In this document: positions 5,023 through 6,412 of the stretch, piece by piece | How the letters are laid out: the number at the start of each line of letters is the position of its first letter | How positions within the stretch are numbered: the first letter of the stretch is position 1 | Assembly: GCA_002455215.1 (NCBI GenBank) | Contig: DKKK01000094.1 | Span: forward strand, 49,368 to 55,779 | DNA length: 6,412 nucleotides | Direction: 5' to 3' | DNA from: Anaerolineales bacterium UBA6668 | GTDB lineage: Bacteria; Chloroflexota; Anaerolineae; Anaerolineales; UBA6668 | The notes under the pieces: model-generated | What the model was told of the DNA's origin: nothing | Databases searched by the model: none | Seen by the model: the letters and a program-made list of their open reading frames with translations, nothing else | Position numbers and translations under genes: made by a program

Positions 5023-6375
5023 GTGACTACCGAGCCTACTCCCGCCATCCCCGAACCTTCTGCCGAAATACCCGCTTTGCCGGAAGAAACTACCGAGCAA
5101 GTACAACCGAGCAGTGCAGAAGTGGTATCCACCCCAGCCAGTGAAGTGCCCCAGAGGGCGACTGCTCTTAGCCAGCCCATCAGCACCAGTGGGCGTTCCC
5201 TGCCCCTGCCCACCGTGCGCAAAAACACCCCCATTCAGCCCAAACCGCTCAAGAATGTGGGCAAGCGCCCACTAGGCGAGCAGATTTCATCATTGGGGCG
5301 TGCTTACAGTTCACACCTTGCCTTGCTCTTGCTCCCTATTGTGGTGATTCTGTTACTGAATGAGAAACCGTGGTATCGTTTGCCACAAGTGAATGCAAAC
5401 ACGCTCTACAAAGGGGAAACAAATGCCACAGCCGAGCCAACTGCTCTAGCGGCGCTGGTTATGCCCGCCCAAAGCGCGGAACAGGTGCTGATTGTACGCA
5501 CGGTTGACCCGCACACCAATATTCCCGAACAAACGCGCCGCGACCCAGTAGAGTACGAAGTACAAGTGGGCGATAGCTTATATGGCATTGCTAGTAAATT
5601 TGGTGTATCTGCCGAAAGTATTTTCTGGAGCAACTCGGCTACCCTGCAAAATGACCCGCATGCCCTTGCCCCCGGACAAAGGCTGATGATCCCGCCAGTG
5701 GATGGAGTCTTACACCGCGTGCAGGACAAGGATACCCTGCCAGGCATTGCTAAATATCTCGGCAATGTTGAAGTAGAAACCATCATTTTCTGGCCCAGTA
5801 ATGACATTGACCCCGACGACCCCCAAGTGAAGGTCGGACAATTGATTATGGTGCCCGGCGGAAGTAAGCCTGTCAGCATTCCGCAACCATCTGCCGGCAC
5901 TAAAACCAACAAGGTCACCGGACGTACCTATACCACCGGCTTTTGGGCACGGGCTGGGGCAGGCGCATGTGCCAATGAAGGCAATTACAGCGGACAGCCG
6001 GGCAATAGCACCTTCATTTGGCCCGCCAACCGCCACGTACTTTCCGGTTACGATTACAGCAACATCCATCAAGGCATTGACGTTGCCGCAGGTTTGGGTG
6101 AACCGATTTACGCGGCGGATACCGGCGTGGTCGTATTCTCCGGCTGGAGTGATTGGGGCTACGGCAATATGATTGTTTTAGACCACGGCAACGGCTTCCA
6201 AACGCTGTATGGGCACTTAAGCTCATGGAATGTGGGTTGTGGGCAACAAGTTGGGCAAGGCGCTGTAATTGGCGGGTCAGGAAGCACGGGGCGCTCCAGT
6301 GGTCCCCACTTGCACTTTGAAATTTTGGCGAACGGCGGTCGTACCAATCCGTGGTTCTACCTCCCCCCCCCCTAA
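5023..6375 (+). CDS. Membrane-anchored LysM / M23 family metallopeptidase
   Basis: From GTG 5023 the product has 450 residues; GTG 4996 would add nine (PLRVFYLIV) but lies inside the hairpin, very near the predicted transcript start. Residues 1 to about 80 are a Pro/Thr/Glu-rich disordered stretch turning basic before one membrane helix at about 99-112 (LALLLLPIVVILLL), so the N-terminus is inside and the rest outside. Two LysM domains follow, about 178-225 (YEVQVGDSLYGIASKFGV, ending LAPGQRLMIPP) and 231-280 (HRVQDKDTLPGIAKYLG). The C-terminal lysostaphin-type peptidase domain has the zinc motif HQGID (H349, D353), YGHLSS (H398) and GPHLHFE (H429, H431), all intact. Such enzymes cut peptide cross-links of peptidoglycan, or activate amidases when degenerate; the complete motif set argues for catalysis. 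C315 and C406 might form a disulfide outside the cell. No strong Shine-Dalgarno sequence precedes either start. Confidence 0.93.
   Translation: MTTEPTPAIPEPSAEIPALPEETTEQVQPSSAEVVSTPASEVPQRATALSQPISTSGRSLPLPTVRKNTPIQPKPLKNVGKRPLGEQISSLGRAYSSHLALLLLPIVVILLLNEKPWYRLPQVNANTLYKGETNATAEPTALAALVMPAQSAEQVLIVRTVDPHTNIPEQTRRDPVEYEVQVGDSLYGIASKFGVSAESIFWSNSATLQNDPHALAPGQRLMIPPVDGVLHRVQDKDTLPGIAKYLGNVEVETIIFWPSNDIDPDDPQVKVGQLIMVPGGSKPVSIPQPSAGTKTNKVTGRTYTTGFWARAGAGACANEGNYSGQPGNSTFIWPANRHVLSGYDYSNIHQGIDVAAGLGEPIYAADTGVVVFSGWSDWGYGNMIVLDHGNGFQTLYGHLSSWNVGCGQQVGQGAVIGGSGSTGRSSGPHLHFEILANGGRTNPWFYLPPP
6363..6372 (+). repeat. Run of ten C directly before the peptidase stop codon
   Basis: The tract finishes a Leu codon and encodes the final three prolines, then TAA follows at once. 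One C fewer gives a tail ending Lys-Arg-Val; one C more removes the stop and joins the frame of ATG 6387. It may be a true slippery tract or a homopolymer length error. Confidence 0.8.
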
Positions 6376-6386
6376 AAGAGTCTGAT

Positions 6387-6412
6387 ATGAAATTTTCGCT
6401 ACCTTCCAAGAA
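6387..6412 (+). CDS. Probable start of a further gene, cut by the window edge
   Basis: ATG 6387 opens a frame MKFSLPSK that runs off the window after eight codons. AAAAGAG (6374-6380) lies 6 bases upstream, a reasonable ribosome binding site overlapping the peptidase stop codon. Nothing about the product can be said; the 11-base spacing to the peptidase gene suggests the same operon. Confidence 0.4.

Noticed and set aside
5406..5918. 170-codon minus-strand open frame inside the peptidase gene
   Set aside because: It lies opposite the LysM-coding region, has a Cys/Ser/Gly-rich shadow composition and no family features.

Overview
This 6.4 kb window carries six genes or gene parts, all on the + strand. 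Their content (a DUF218/YdcF membrane protein, an ALG5-like family 2 glycosyltransferase without membrane helices, RNase HII, Rho, and a membrane-anchored LysM/M23 metallopeptidase) looks bacterial chromosomal. The GC content is moderate and the protein style recalls Chloroflexota, perhaps Anaerolineae. That assignment is an impression from sequence style; no rRNA or other marker confirms it.

Layout. Positions 2-736 hold the 3' part of an ABC transporter ATPase with a C-terminal TOBE-like region; its Walker A lies before the window. After a 45-base gap comes a likely operon: the DUF218 protein (782-1510), the glycosyltransferase (1540-2283) and RNase HII (2258-2962), which overlaps the glycosyltransferase gene by 26 bases. 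Positions 2963-3454 form an AT-rich block (about 36% GC) without an intact gene. It starts, right after the rnhB stop codon, with a near-consensus extended -10 sigma70-type promoter that would give rho a leader of about 455 nt. The leader is C-rich over G and contains two tandem hairpins, a T8 run and a short palindrome. On the minus strand the same block reads as possible debris of a decayed gene, with a faint resemblance to the C-terminus of trypsin-like proteases. Rho follows (3455-4849), then a hairpin, then a compact regulatory region where an 11-bp perfect inverted repeat overlaps the -10 box of the promoter for the peptidase gene (5023-6375). That gene ends in a run of ten C residues just before its stop, and a further gene appears to begin at 6387.

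How the genes relate. The DUF218 protein, the glycosyltransferase and the LysM/M23 enzyme all fit cell-envelope metabolism (lipid-carrier sugars and peptidoglycan). RNase HII and Rho deal with RNA in DNA and with transcription termination. I see no defence system, mobile element, CRISPR array or RNA gene. The most notable points are the Asp-to-Glu change at the fourth catalytic position of RNase HII, the long rho leader with its strong promoter, the inverted repeat nested in the peptidase promoter, and the C10 tract whose slippage would fuse the peptidase to the next reading frame.
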